From: Chimonanthus salicifolius
Lineage: Eukaryota > Streptophyta > Magnoliopsida > Laurales > Calycanthaceae
DNA length: 64,000 nucleotides
Assembly (NCBI GenBank): GCA_013350335.1
Contig: CM023539.1
Span: 27,025,043-27,089,042 of the forward strand
Direction of reading: 5' to 3'
In this document: positions 9,681 to 22,478 of the stretch, piece by piece
How the letters are laid out: every line of letters begins with the position of its first letter
How positions within the stretch are numbered: the stretch's first letter is position 1
Notes under the pieces: generated by a model
Told to the model about the DNA's origin: nothing
The model's database searches: none
The model's input: the letters and a program-made list of their open reading frames with translations, nothing else
Translations under genes and position numbers: made by a program

Positions 9681-12600
9681 AGTGATTCTTTCTTTTAGCC
9701 CAAAGGGGGAGCACCCTATTAGATTACGAAAGAAGTTGTTGACAAAGAGAGGTTGATACCAGGATTCTGTTACAATATTTATTTTTCTTTTTATCTTGCA
9801 GAATGGGCCGAAACTCTTTATATTCCACCCGTACTGATACAAATACGAACTTTTAGATGCCCCAACTAACATATATTTTATGTTTGTTGCAATAAAAGGG
9901 AGCTACTCAAATAGCAGTCCTACAAAGGAAATGAACCAATGACTGCCTATACGAGAGAGTACACAAGATGGAACCTCCCATCTTTAGAAGAAAAAGATTC
10001 ATTATGAAATCGGGTGCTAAAAAAATGGGGTGCAACTAGCCAACGAACAACCTATTATATAACAACCTATTTTTACAAAAAAAGAAGTTGCTAAGATAGG
10101 TTGTTACTCCTAGAGCACAGAACCTGTTAATAACAGCTCAGATAAAGGCACAGATAGCTAATAAAGTAGATCTAAAAGGGAAGGAAAAACAATTACTCAC
10201 CACGCTAGGGTAGGAATGACAACTAATACTAGGAAAGGAATTACTCTATTTAGGCCTAGCAGAAGAAAGAGAGAGGCATGTCCACAAGCTTGATGTTCAA
10301 AAGCCTAGGATCAGAGTCCTACCACAAGCTTGATGTTCAAAAGCCTAGGATCAGAGTCCTTCGCCCAAGAACTTGTAACTCTATTTTCATTGGTCGCTCC
10401 TTGATTAGAGCATGGCAATTCGATTAAGATTTGGCAATCAATTAAGAAGGAGCTACCCGTGCTCAAAAGACAACTTTGAGCCTCTCCCTCGGGTTCTGAG
10501 AGGAGTTGGTTTATGGGGCACCGCACTAGCTCGCAAAGAGAAGTGAAAGAGAAGTTGAATCATAAAGATCGAGACTGCACTAGCTGGGCTGTCCTTTTAG
10601 GTCAATAGGGGTAGTTCATGTGCTTGATTTTTCAGTCTAAGATCGAAGTCCTTCACTTTGGAAACGGTTCGAACGTTACTAGGATATGGGGTGCAACAAC
10701 TAAATTGTTTGATTAAGACTTGACATTTCAATTGAGTATAAGTCAGCAAGCAACTTCCCTTCGGTCGGTCGAACCAGCAGCTTCCCCATCACCTCCTCCA
10801 TGTTAGGACCTCTTACAAGATTTGTATTCTTCCCAGCTCACAACCTACCCTTCACTAGTTGGAAATAGAGGCAAGAGGTCGCCCAAACCCGTGTTTTTTG
10901 CTTGAAAAGGGCTACTACTAACTATGGGATGGTGGAAAGGAGAGGCGTACAGATAAAAAAGTTTGTGTCACATTACTCATTGATCGGCCTGTCCGCTGAA
11001 AGCGAGAGGAATGTGAGTAGCTCAACCAACGGGAAACTAGGAGTGGCTTTATTATTAAGGAGTTAAAAGAAATTAGAGTTACCGCTTTCATTTTGGAATG
11101 TGGGACGACAATAGAGGTTCTCGCTTTCAGAGTTTAGGTACAGGCCCATAGATAGGATTCCGGATCATTTGATCAGTGGTACCTCCCGCCTAACGGCTAG
11201 GCTACCATATGGATTTCCATACTCAATTATATATGGGTATGGAATCCTCGTATTCTACCATCTTGAGCTCCTGAATAAGCTATCCCCTTCACTAGATGTG
11301 GTGGCTCCTTTCTGGTCTCACGTCACTTGACCTTTTCGGATGAAAAATGGCAGATCCCGCCTTCTGGCAGTGCTTCACTTCTCCGGGATGTCCCCGTCCC
11401 TCCGTGGATACGAGTCGTCTCCCTGGCCCAACCCTTAAAATCAATCCAATCCAATGACGAATCGGTTATTCATTCCATTGACCCCATCTGATCTGACGAA
11501 CGGTACGAGAGATGCTGCTAGGCTAGCCAAGGGGATAAATGCATAACAATAAATGGAACATGTTCCCTTCCTCCTAATCCCTGACATCTTCGAACGAATA
11601 GGAAAGGAAGGAAATAGGGAAGAAAGGGAGGGCATGGTTGTTCCCATCTCAATATCCCTCTACATGTTCGACCGGTGGCGAAGCCAATTGTCCTAGTTTC
11701 CCCATTCCCACTTCAATGCGTTATTCTGTCTAATAATATGATTCCTCTGTTAGATAGCGTCTAACCTCGGAGGGAGAACCATCAGCTGATCCTATAGGTG
11801 ATTCTGAATATCCCAGGTGAGAAGGTTGTGGCACCCATCTACTTTACCCTTTAGGAAGCTCTTTGGCTTCACCGAACTAACCATCATCGAGAGGAGGGAA
11901 TAACCAGCAAATTGAGACCATCCAAAGATTCTAATGCGTTTCCATCGAAGGGATTTAAACTACCGGTACCAGTAGCAGCCCATGACGTAGACTCCTCATC
12001 AAACCGATTCTTCGAGGGAATCTAGTGCCAATAAGCACCCACTTCCATATCTTTGTTCTGGCTAGCTACCATCCAGGGCCTCGAACGAATCTCCACCTTT
12101 GTCTTATGATCTCCCAGCCAAGGGAGGATACAAAGGATTCGAACGACGAGTGATCTCCCAGCAGGGGCCAAGTCTCTATCCATTTCTCCCTATTGAGCCG
12201 GGGAAGGGGAACCCAAGCAACGGAAGCTGCTTCTTCTCAATCGAGTAGAGCCGAACCAAAAGTAAGTGACCCCAGAACGGGAATCATAGGCGGATAGGCC
12301 CATTAGTAGGAGCATAAAAAGCCTGCCCTATTTGAAGTATCTGGATCAGAGGCAATGGAACTAATAAGCTAAGACCTTGATTGTTGTGCCTATCCATCCA
12401 TTGAGAGAAAGGAACTCCCCTCCACTTATTCTTTCACAGAACCATGAACTCTCATTCAGAAAGATGTATATCATACAGCAGTGAGCCCTTTTGATCCCTC
12501 GATCGACCAGTCCAGCAGGAGGGGAATCCCATTGATTGAATCCAGGGTCGAACGAAGAAGTGGAACCCTCAGTAGAACCTCTGAAGCCATCTATTCCATC

Positions 12601-15600
12601 GAATAGACCTCCGCATCAATTCATTCGACTCCATCTCCACCAGCTTACTAGAAGCAATGCTCTCCCAAGGACCGAACCCCAGGAGCTGGTTCAACCAGAT
12701 CAATAAGAACTGGGTCAAGATCAACCACCTATCTAGCGGGCTATGTTCTTGTTCCCACCTTTGTTATGCTTACTTTTATGCGGGCTATGTTGTCTCTGTC
12801 TATATATTTGATGCTGGTTTTTCTGTCTAGTATCCTGCCCTAGCTGTTGATTTTCTCTCTCGATGCGATGCTTGCAAGACTTCTTAAATGGCACTTAATT
12901 CCCCCCAAGGGCTCTTTTGATTAACGAAAGACGCCTGCAGCGAAGTGACTGTGCATGCGAAGTGGACTATCTATCCCTGCCTGTCATGATCTACTTTCAT
13001 ATCAGGATCCTCCGGCGTCTCGCGTTTACTCATTATCTTCTCCTTCTGAGACTAGCATTTGCTATTCTCCGGCGCTTTTTCCTCTTCGGTAGGCCACATA
13101 TAAAGGGAGCCTACAGAGAGAGCAAGCAGAACATGAACACCTGTTGAAGCCCATTACCTATGAATTGGTTTGTGGTCTCATGATGTTCCCTGCCTATTTA
13201 CCTTTTTGGATCCATCTGTTCCCCATGTTCTGTTCGTTTGCTTCCTAGAGGATGTGGCCTACTGCTACGGATATTGTGATAAAGAGAAAAACATCATACA
13301 TAATAAGTTATACTACAAGTCTTAGTTACGGGTGCAATTTCAAATCCAATTGATCGAGATTGCCAGTTTCATTCCCAGATCTAGACCATGCAGCCTTTTT
13401 TGTTGATACTGACCGGCTCTCCATGCAGGTAAGAGCTTGTTGATTATGTTGTTGATGGAACTTTTGATGTAGCAACACCACCAACCGCTAGAGAAGTTGT
13501 TCAAGATGAAGAAGAATTTGCACCAGGTCTTTCACCTTCTTAGTAGCACTAGGAGTAAGCTTTGCACCTGCATCAGTCTATGGTATTATTATAGATCGAG
13601 ATAAAGAGTATGTTCGTGATCCAGTTCGTGAACAAGCTTAAGAGTCTGAGTTTAGGGTGGTAGAGAGCCATATTTTGATTCTTGAGTGATTAAGATGCTC
13701 GTGATTAGGATGGACCACAAGGTGATGGCCAGCATAAATAGGGAATCCTGTAACATGGAAAGCCACTGGGCACCGTACCACAGCTACTATGACTACTACT
13801 ATAGTATAGGAGTTTATAGGAGTTTGGGAGCAAAACAACGCCATGTCAAATTGACTCGACTTCTTCTTCAACTAATTCAACTAGCTGCTGTTCAATCTCA
13901 AAATGAAAGGAATGCAACTGCCTTTCTTTCTGTTGTTGGGACTGGTTCATTGACTGGATCATATGGTTTGTAAACTCGGTTTGGAGACTTTTCATCAGCA
14001 ACTGGATCATAAACTTTCGAACGGACTATGCCTTTGTTCCCTTTGCAGTGCAACTAGATCCCCATTTCCATTAGTATCTGTGCAAGCAGGATAAGGATGC
14101 TCTAGGACAAGAACTAAAATGGAAGCCATCTACGCAGGCGAAATCTTCTATATTCTAACTAAAAATTGGGCCTTGGTCCATTTCGCTGCTAGGGGGACTA
14201 GCCGATCTGATTTTTCCTTTCGCCCTCCTTCCTAGCCCTATCTCTATTCCTAACCTTAACCCTAGATTTCCCTCGAGCTAATAGTAAACCACCTCACGTG
14301 CCACGACAGGAACCTATATAGCCCACTCTATACGCCAAAAAGAGGGCACCCTTTTTTACTTTATGCCAGAAATCCACTTACAAAGGAAGGTTGGACAATG
14401 AATATTAAGTTATTCTTATCCATTTTTGCTTCCATGCTGACAAATAGGCAAGCCTAGCTCCCCTTCCCAGCTAGCACTTGGCTAGACCCCTAAGGCCAGA
14501 ATAAAATATGTCCCCATCACTGTCATCATAAGTGGGCAATCGGCTTTCCCTCCTTTCGAAAAAACACTTCACCTATGGTTTGGTAAACTAGCCCTTTGCT
14601 TTTAGATTAAGGTCCTCCTACCTATGATAGTTGACTACAGAGAGCCAACCCATACCCAAAAGAACATCCACTACATACAGTCGAAAGACTCACTTCCACT
14701 CTGGTTCGACTTAATAACGACCACCATACAATCAATCCAAGCACATCAGTCCATCCATGATACGATTCTCCATTTTGGAACCGAGGAAGCACCAGTCGCA
14801 GGTCCAAATGCATAGCCATTTCTAGAGCTATCAGTAACCGGGGTCTTTGCCTTTGCTAAAGATCTTCAATTGTTTTGTTGACTGGATCTGGATCTGACTG
14901 CATTCTATAATAGAGCATAAAAGATGCGAAGGGCTCAAGCGCCTCGAGATCAGGTGCAACGTCTATCTAATATAAACCTTGCATTGCTTGTTACTCTTCT
15001 CGTTGCATTCCGATTTCATTTGAAAGTCCTTCACCTAATACTCCCACCCAACCCATGGGGACGGCCAAACCAGAATCTAAATTTATTGATTTACGCTCAT
15101 TCATGGCCATTTATGGTAAGAAGTGAATAAGAACCATCCCACCCTCCCTTTCAAGCCATCAAATCCATGCCAAGCCTTGCTTTCGATTGGGTGATCGCAG
15201 TATCTTTCCTCTTTCTGCTATCTTGAAGGGGAGTTGATTACATCTGCAGTGAAAGCTGACCAAGGTCCAACAGAGTGAAGGACTTTTCCTTTTGTTTTTG
15301 TCAAAGACAGATAATTTTGAGTACCGAAAAAGGGCAATTTAAGGTTAGTAATTTGAATTCCCTCATTTTGTTGTTTGTTTTTCATCTCCCTAGGAATAAA
15401 TGTCATTCATAAGGTCCTCCGTTTATGTCCCCTTATATTTTCTTTAGCTCTGCTAAAGTACAAAATGAGATCGATGCCCTTGCTAACCTGACTTTCCTAA
15501 TTTCATAAATGAACTCAACTCAACTTTCTCGAGCTAATGCCAACTTCTTCTCCTCAAGTTAATGAACTCGCTTTATGTCCTTAACGAGTTGAGGAGCGAG

Positions 15601-17874
15601 ATCTAGTTCCTTGTCTTACTCACTCAGTAGTTGTAGTTTCTATCCCAATAGTTGTAACTTGTTTCTCTTATTAGGAGAGTTTTAGACTTCCCTCACTATA
15701 TCCGCAGTTTTGAACTTCTTCTTCTTTTCCTGTTTGTCGCCGTAATAACCATTATCGTATTGAAAGGAAGCGAAAGGTCACTCGACCACCGGTAATCAGA
15801 GTTTGAGAAATCTTTGAAAGTGAGCTCGACCACCAGGAGAGGAAGCAAGAATAACTCAAAAGCTTCTCAAAAGATCAGAGGAAGCGAAGAGCGATTGATG
15901 GATTGTTGTTGGACCTACCCGCTGAATCGAGATAGGAATAGTCGTATGGTAATGTTTCCCGTTCTTTGTCCTCTCTGGACCCAGTTTGTTGACCCTAGCT
16001 TGGCTTGAAGGTCTGTTTTATCTCTTGCTCTAAAGAAGGGGTTTAGGCCTTGAAAGAGACCTTGTTGATGAAGCTAAGGTGATTTTATGCTAGATGCCGC
16101 CAACCCCCCACCCACCCCGTTTTGTCTATATAAACCTACCCTTAAATTTGATCTTAAGAAAGAAGCCCTTGGCTCGAAGTTGAGGATTCAGATCAGATCA
16201 ACTCCAGTTTTGGTTGAGAAGAGAGGGGAAAAGAGAACCTTTCATGGTTGTTAGCGGCAATCTCAAGTTACATTTGAATAGCAATTTCGTGGAATCCTTA
16301 TTCTCATCCGCTAATGGGAAAGAAAAAGAGTGCAACCTTCCTTACGCATGGTTCGACTGGCATTAATTGGAATGAGAAGGAGCGAGAACGTGAACAATAT
16401 AGGATAGGGAATCACACAGAATTCTCTTCATTGGGATTGCTTTTCCTTGGGCAGATTCCTCAAAAGGAATGAGAGTCAAGGATTTCAAGTGAAGTGACAC
16501 AGAAGATGAAGTTGAGTTTAGTCTCCTGTTAGGTGAGTTCAATTAGAATGGGTGAGTAAGAAATAGGATTCTTCTCTGAGTCGCTTGGATCACTCCATGA
16601 ATTGATGATTTCACTTCCGCTCGTTAATTTCAAGAAAACCGAATCAATTGGCTCCCTAATGTTTCCGCTTGAGTATGCTAGATGGAGCGATCTCAGTGCA
16701 TTTGCTTCTATTACTAGTTGATCGGATCGACTGATGGTGACATCTTCAACAGATTTATTGATCGACTTGTGTTAGACTAGCCAATCAAGTAAATCAACCG
16801 AAAAACGAGACTATAAATAAAGAAGGGTTGCTGTAGGAAACCAACTAAGGATTTCACCGTCCAGTCAGTGGAACTCTAATCAACTGGAATTCCTAGGCAG
16901 GCAAGCCAAGCAAGGACAGACAGGTAGGACTGAACGGGTAGGAGTGAGCGGGCTAAGCTTGAAGGAGCTTCTTCTCTGTTTAGATATTTTACTCTTAGGA
17001 TAGGTTTCGGCCTTTTTATCGAAGTCATCGATTACGAGGACTGAATTGGCGTGAAAGCCTATCAAAGAGCTTTTCTCACTACAGAAAGTGGCAAGAGAAT
17101 CTCTATTGAGGCTAGCCCACTGTGGAACGGGGAAAGGTCACCAAAGAAACAACATCGACAGCTTCGTCGGAGGAAACCACTAGAGGTGCAGCATTTATAC
17201 TAGCACCCGCGTGCGCCATCTTCTTGTTGTTGTTGTTCCTATTTCAAAGTGGAATGAGAAGAATCCAATGAGAAGAGAGCGAGAGGGAGAAGTCCCAGTT
17301 GATTGATCCCTTGGGTCAGCCCGACCGTCTTGTCAGTGGAAGTGCTGCTTCTCATTTGGTACCTTGCCTTGAACAAGCCAATCAACCTCAATCCTAGGGA
17401 GGAAATGATTTTAGGTGAAGCTCACCCGTCTTGTTCTCACCTTAAGGGAAGGCCCAGGCGCAGAAGGAAGACTCTTTGATCGGGTAGTTCCCCTGCCTTG
17501 TTCTCAGTCATCTTAGGTGCAGTTGGCCAATCAAACTAATTACTCTAGTGGTTCCCTTGTTCTTGTCATAGTCATAGCAGTTATCCCCTAAACCAGCTCT
17601 TATTCTTTTGTTCGAGTTGTCAGTGATGAATTTGAAAGAAAAACATTCCATTTTGTGGTCTCATATCCAAGTTGCATCAATCAAGTCAGTTTATGAAGGG
17701 AATCTGTTGAACAAATCCAATATTCCTCCCCAATGAACGTACCTGAACCTCAAACACGACAGATTGACATTGATAAGTGCACTAGCTAACTACGAGATCA
17801 GTCTCACCTCGAGCTCGACTACGGAATGGAATCTTACCCGTCTCATAAAAGGAATAGAGAACCTGGGCACGAGC
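9681..17874. other. Mitochondrial-like DNA without recognisable genes
   Basis: No hairpin or minisatellite of the neighbouring LTRs. The stretch is mosaic, moderately GC-rich and full of short purine runs such as gaaagaaagg, a texture typical of plant mitochondrial intergenic DNA. Open frames are all under about 100 codons and show no domain I know. I found no tRNA, rRNA or standard mitochondrial gene. It contains an exact 40-bp direct duplication (10282 and 10322). A stretch at about 13440-13640 reads as two short, acidic, protein-like frames that I cannot identify. Origin from the mitochondrion is inferred. Confidence 0.45.
10282..10361. repeat. 40-bp direct tandem duplication
   Basis: ccacaagcttgatgttcaaa and its following 20 bases occur at 10282 and again at 10322, an exact 40-bp period, within the mitochondrial-like block. 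Confidence 0.9.
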
Positions 17875-17879
17875 CTAAT

Positions 17880-20392
17880 TGTAATGATCCCTCCCGAACT
17901 TTCTAATTTTCGAAGATATTTTCAGGTCTCTGAGTTGTTTTTGGGACCTTGGTAGCAGTGAGGAGAGTGTGGGCACCGTGGTGGGCGTAGTTTGCCTGTT
18001 TTCGAGTTGATGAACTCGAAGGGCATTTTGGTAACTTTATAAATATAACGTATTTGTCATGAAAACTTGTTCAAAAGTCACATGTTTTCTCGCTCGAGAT
18101 CTTTCGGATTCTTTCTTCGATCCTTTTTTTCTACCCTTCTTAAAAGATTTTGAAAAGTAAAAAAAAAAAAAAAGGAACTTGAAACCCTAAACCCTAACCC
18201 TTATAAACCCTCTCATTTCTGCAACACTATAGCCGTTCACACTACAGTGCCGCTGCCCCGAAAGTCGTGACTCTTGCCTTCTCCTTCTCAATCTCTCTCT
18301 CGGTAACTCTCTCGTCCTCTCTCCTCTCCCTCTCTCTCAATTTCTTATTCTTTCTTCTTCTCGATCTCCAACCGAGCCACCTTCGTTTTTCCCTTTTCTT
18401 TCTCTCCCCTTCTCTCGATTTTCCTTGCCTTCTTTTCTGGGATTTCTCTCAATTTTCCCCTATTTTCCCTTTTCCTTTCTTCGATTTTCCATTCCTTTAC
18501 TCAATTTTCCCCTATTTTCCATTTTCTTTTCTTCTATTTTCCATGCTTTTACTCGATTTTCCCCTATTTCCCTTTTACTTTCTTCGATTTCCATGCTTTT
18601 GCTCGATTTTCCTAGTTTTCCATTTTCCTTTTCTTCATTTTCTTTGCATTTACACGATTTTCCTTCTTTTCCCTCATTTTCTCCTTTTCCTAGATTTTTC
18701 TTGATTTTATCCCTTTTTTTCCTCCGACTCAGTTGAGTTACTGAGCCGCTAGGCCGAGTCAACTTAGTCAGGATTTTCTAAGTCAACCTAGTCCTTGGGA
18801 TTGAGTGGTGACCCAACTACTAGGCCCACTGGCCCAGACTCGACCCGACCCAGACCTGGTCTGGCCCAACAAAGTCCAGACCTAATCTGGCCCAGGTCTG
18901 GCAGGCCCAGCTCTTCGGCCTAATCCACCTTGGCCCAGTTTTCAGACCCGGCCCTTTTTCAAAGCCCTTTTACAAGCCCAGTCCATTTTCAGGCCGTTTT
19001 AGGCCTGGCCTAGTTTTAGGCCCATTTTCTCCCCAACATAATTTTAACCCGTCTTGTCTTAATTACTCATCCATTTTTCCATGTTTCAATAGATTGAACT
19101 CCCATCAATCCAACAAACCACTTACTCGTTTTTGACTTTCGACTCTACACACACGGTGAGAGGACTTATCACTATTTTAGCATGTACTGCATATATTCAA
19201 GCCGTTATTTTTGTACGTAGAGTCACCTGAGTGTAACCCTCTATTTGTTTAGCCACTCGGTAAGGGAAAACTGTTGAAATAAGTATGTGGCAGGGGGTCC
19301 GCTTGGGTGTACTTCTGTTATCTATGTGCGTCGTAGAGAATTTTAATTAGACGATCTGATAATTGAGTATATATATCACTTGAAAATTGTTGATGATGTT
19401 TGGAATGTCTGTTCACTAATGTTAATGAAATCGTGTTGAGTGTAGATATACGTGATTAAGTAACTCAATGTATACTTCTGAGTCGCATGATGAACTATGT
19501 TGTTGATTTTGAGTTGGTTGTATAAGAGTGTATCTTCATTGTTATACATATTGTGACTTGTGTGCATGCATTGGAGAGACTATTCATATGTATACATGTT
19601 TATGATGATGTGATGAGTTGGTTGTCGAGAGGACTTCCCCATTGCTCTTCGGCGGTCGAAACCCCCATCGGGGATGCAGGTCTCCCCATTGCGTTCCGGT
19701 GGTCGAGGTGCCTGCCCTTGAGATTGGTTTCCCCGTTATGCTCCGGCGGTCGAGACCCCCATAGGAGATGCGGGTATCCCCGTTGCATTCCAGCGGTTGA
19801 GGCAGTGGCATATTGTATGGTCTCCGATTGTATCAGTAGGGGACCGGAGTTGTTGGGGGACCATTGAGAGTTATGGAGATGATATCTTGGATTTGGTTAG
19901 TGGAAACATCGGTTAATAGAGTAGTTGAGTTCTGTAGGCATGGATATTTATTCACTTATGATGTTCACTACCCTTTACATATGTGATCTATAGCTATGTT
20001 GCTAATATGTGGTATGTTTTATCCCTTCACTGGGCTGGTTTGCTCATCCCTTACCTTTCAGGTTCCCCGATCACGGAGGGACCAGGCAGGCCCCTTGAGC
20101 AAGTACCTGGAGAGGAGTAGTAGTGAATAGAATTTTATGTTTATGTTATGTTTTAAATTTGAGAAATTTTAGTTGTATGGCCTCAATATCACATGTTTGT
20201 TTGGATGACTGTATAACCACTTTGATTAGTTTACACTTGTGGTTCGTTATTTTCCTAGTTTTGGACTCGTGGGTTGTTGAGCGGGAAGTAGTTAACCCAT
20301 TTCAAAAAAAAATATTATACCTGGTATCCGTCTTTTGTGACTTTCTGAGGTATTTCAGAGATAACACGCCCGTAATAGGACGGGGCATTACA
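17880..20392 (+). repeat. 5' LTR of the Ty3/gypsy element
   Basis: Holds a telomere-like box with TATA (18182-18207), a long pyrimidine tract (about 18260-18730) of repeated ttttcccctatttt/cttcgattttcc units, GGCCCA-rich sequence (about 18800-19030), a donor-like GTGAGA (19156), GC-rich repeats built on cggcggtcgagacccccat (about 19620-19805), and the conserved hairpin plus acceptor tactgggc-type block (20027-20061). The long open frames over the pyrimidine tract are composition artefacts. Confidence 0.9.
18182..18207 (+). promoter_or_regulatory. Telo-box and TATA box in the 5' LTR
   Basis: aaaccctaaaccctaaccc runs directly into ttataaa (18201-18207). The 3' LTR keeps the same arrangement at 30318-30343. 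Telo-boxes are known elements of plant promoters, so this probably marks the LTR core promoter. Confidence 0.65.
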
Positions 20393-20408
20393 ATTGGATC
20401 AGAGCGCG
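20393..20408 (+). other. Degenerate primer-binding site
   Basis: attggatcagagcgcg immediately follows the 5' LTR. It resembles the usual initiator-Met tRNA site TGGTATCAGAGC with two bases lost. Confidence 0.6.
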
Positions 20409-20643
20409 ATTCAACTCTCGGATTGTGCATGGGTTAGAGATGGATGAGATGACAGCTAGAGATTAAGTTCATCCCCTGTGTGATAGGGTAGATGGAACCG
20501 GCTTCTTGGGTAGTGTGTAGATATTGTAGGTATGTATGATATACCTAGTACGCATCCCTTGAGATAGTATGTTTGAGATATGTACTATTTTGGATTTTCG
20601 TTTGTTAAGGTGTCTAACCTTCAGTATGTTTATGAAACAGGTG

Positions 20644-21976
20644 AAGTCGAGATACAACACCCGTTCGAATGGGGGAGGCTGTGGCAACGGCGATGCCGGT
20701 ACGACTGGGGTTCCTTCAGCAGGGGAGAGACCAGTGGTTCAGGACGGCCTGGAGAGTTCAGCAGAGAAGTCAGTTTTTAGACCTAGACCTAAGCAGGAGC
20801 CCATCAACCAGGACAGCTGATGGAGATGTTGACTGGGATGGTGACCAACTTTGAGAGAGCCATGGAAAGGACGGTGGAGATGATAGTACAGACCTTGTTG
20901 GAGCAGCAGGCAACACCTCCTCCGCCTTCGTATCAACCTCTACCCCTTCCGCCTCCACTACCACCTCCGCCACCACCTCCACCTGGCGAGGTCTACCGCT
21001 AGACTAGAGAGATGGTTACATTGAGGGAGTTTAAGCGTCATTACCCCTGTGTGTTCAGAGGAGGACTTGTCCCAATTGCAGTAGAGGACTGGATCGATGA
21101 GACAGGCAATCTTCTAGATAAGCTGGCCATCAGGGAGGGAGACCAACGGGTGACCTTGGCCGCACATCACCTCACGTGAGAGGCAGCTCGTTGGTGGACC
21201 CTAGGAGCCCCTCCAAGCCACAGCCTTGAGGGATTAGGACGTCTTTCGCCAAGTGTTTCTGGCTAAGTATTTCCTATCAGTATCAAGGAAGCCAAGAGCA
21301 TTGAGTTCGCCAACCTCATACAAGGTGATAACACAGTTATTCAGTATGAGGCCAAGTTTTCTGAGTAGTGTCGCTTCGCACCAGAGATGATTACGACTGA
21401 TCTGTTGAAAGCACACCGTTTTGAGCAAGGCCTACATCTAGTGGTCGCTCATGTGGTGGTTGCTGCGAGGAGCACTACCTATGCTGAAATGGTGCAGAGG
21501 GCGCTCTTGGCAGAGAGCACCGCCCTTAGGAGTTGCAAGATGGTTTATGAGCCAACATCAATTTTTGCCCCCAGGCAGAGCAGAGGTTTTGATAAGAAGA
21601 GGAAGAGGCCACATCCACTCGAATCAGAGGTTACCTTTAGCCCCACCTCAGCAGGTTCAGACTGTGCTAATGTCAGGTGGCCAGCCAAACAGTATGTGTG
21701 CCTCCACAATCAGCAGGCAGGCCACACCAGAAGGGATTGTCCTCATCATCAGGGACAAGTCAAGGGCCAGACTCGGGGCCTTCAGTGCTACACTTGCGGT
21801 GGGGCAAAGCATTTCACCAGAGACTGTCCTCATGGTAGAGGTCAGGTTGTAGAGGTGGTACCCCAGCGAGTGATAATGCCGACCCCCACCCACGTACAAG
21901 TGACACCCGGCGTCCCTACAGGACGGGGTGCAAAACCTCCTCAGAGAAGCAGAGGTCGTGGCAGCCCAGACGAGTG
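20644..21976 (+). pseudogene. gag: Ty3/gypsy gag, broken
   Basis: Capsid protein of the element, which packages its RNA. The frame opens just after the leader (KSRYNTRSN), passes a proline-rich linker (PPPLPPPPPPPPG, about 20950-20990), the capsid core (WIDETGNLLDKL, EAARWW) and a basic C-terminal region. It ends with a zinc knuckle CYTCGGAKHFTRDC (C-X2-C-X4-H-X4-C, about 21786-21830). In-frame stops and shifts occur at about 20818, 21001, 21178 and 21366, so no full-length Gag can be made. The longest intact piece is 21387-21977. A degenerate second knuckle (CLHNQQAGHTRRDC) lies just upstream of the first. Confidence 0.88.
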
Positions 21977-22033
21977 ACCTGTGGCAGAAATTACGCCATC
22001 GTCCAGTAGACAGAGGAGTACGCACCACCGACA

Positions 22034-22468
22034 GTGATGCAGGGTACGTTAGTCCTTCAGGGTGCGTGGTGTAGAGTTTTATTTGATTCTAGTGCTTCAC
22101 ACTCCTTTATTGCCTTTAGTTTTGTTGTTAGTTCTGGTTTAGTGATAAAGCTAGTAAGGGCCCCTATATCTGTCAGTACACCGTTGGAGGTGACTGAAGT
22201 CGTAGGTCAGATTTTTCGGTCATGTGCTTTGACCATTGGAGGTGTAGTGTTGGAGTTTGATCTATGGGTTTTAGAGATGTCAGGTTCTGACGTCATCTTG
22301 GGGATGGAATGGTTGTCCTTCCATCAGGTCACCTTGGATTGTTATCATAGGCGAGTAGCAGGTCATACGCTCACAGGTGATGTGTTCGTTGAGAAGCTTA
22401 GCCCAGCCTTCACTCCGAAAGTGGAGGAGTTGTGCAGTTTGGTATCGAATTTGAGTTGGGAAGGTTAG
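22034..22468 (+). pseudogene. Ty3/gypsy aspartic protease domain
   Basis: Retropepsin-like domain that would cut the polyprotein. The active-site region reads LFDSSASHSF where the family has D-S/T-G; the glycine is replaced by serine, a G-to-A change. The flap/C-terminal signature DVILGMEWLSFHQVTLDC follows at about 22285-22345, typical of plant chromovirus proteases. A stop follows at 22466 before the reverse transcriptase frame, which is normally continuous with it. Confidence 0.88.
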
Positions 22469-22478
22469 AGGCCAGCAG

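Noticed and set aside
13440..13973. Protein-like stretches (TAREVVQDEEEFAPG; ALGVSFAPASVYGIIIDRDK; a 95-codon frame)
   Set aside because: I could not match them to any known mitochondrial or nuclear protein and no start or continuous frame supports a gene. Left as part of the mitochondrial-like block.
9681..17874. Search for tRNA genes and standard mitochondrial genes
   Set aside because: No cloverleaf with conserved GGTTCGA-type T-arm in context and no nad, cox, cob, atp or rps frame recognised by eye. A tRNAscan and BLAST run would be decisive.
18267..18762. Phe/Ser/Leu-rich open frames, also at 30403-30866
   Set aside because: Translation of the LTR pyrimidine tract. The hydrophobic composition follows from T/C-rich codons.
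20820..21002. Proline-rich 60-codon protein
   Set aside because: It is the linker between the leader and capsid parts of the broken gag, not a separate gene.
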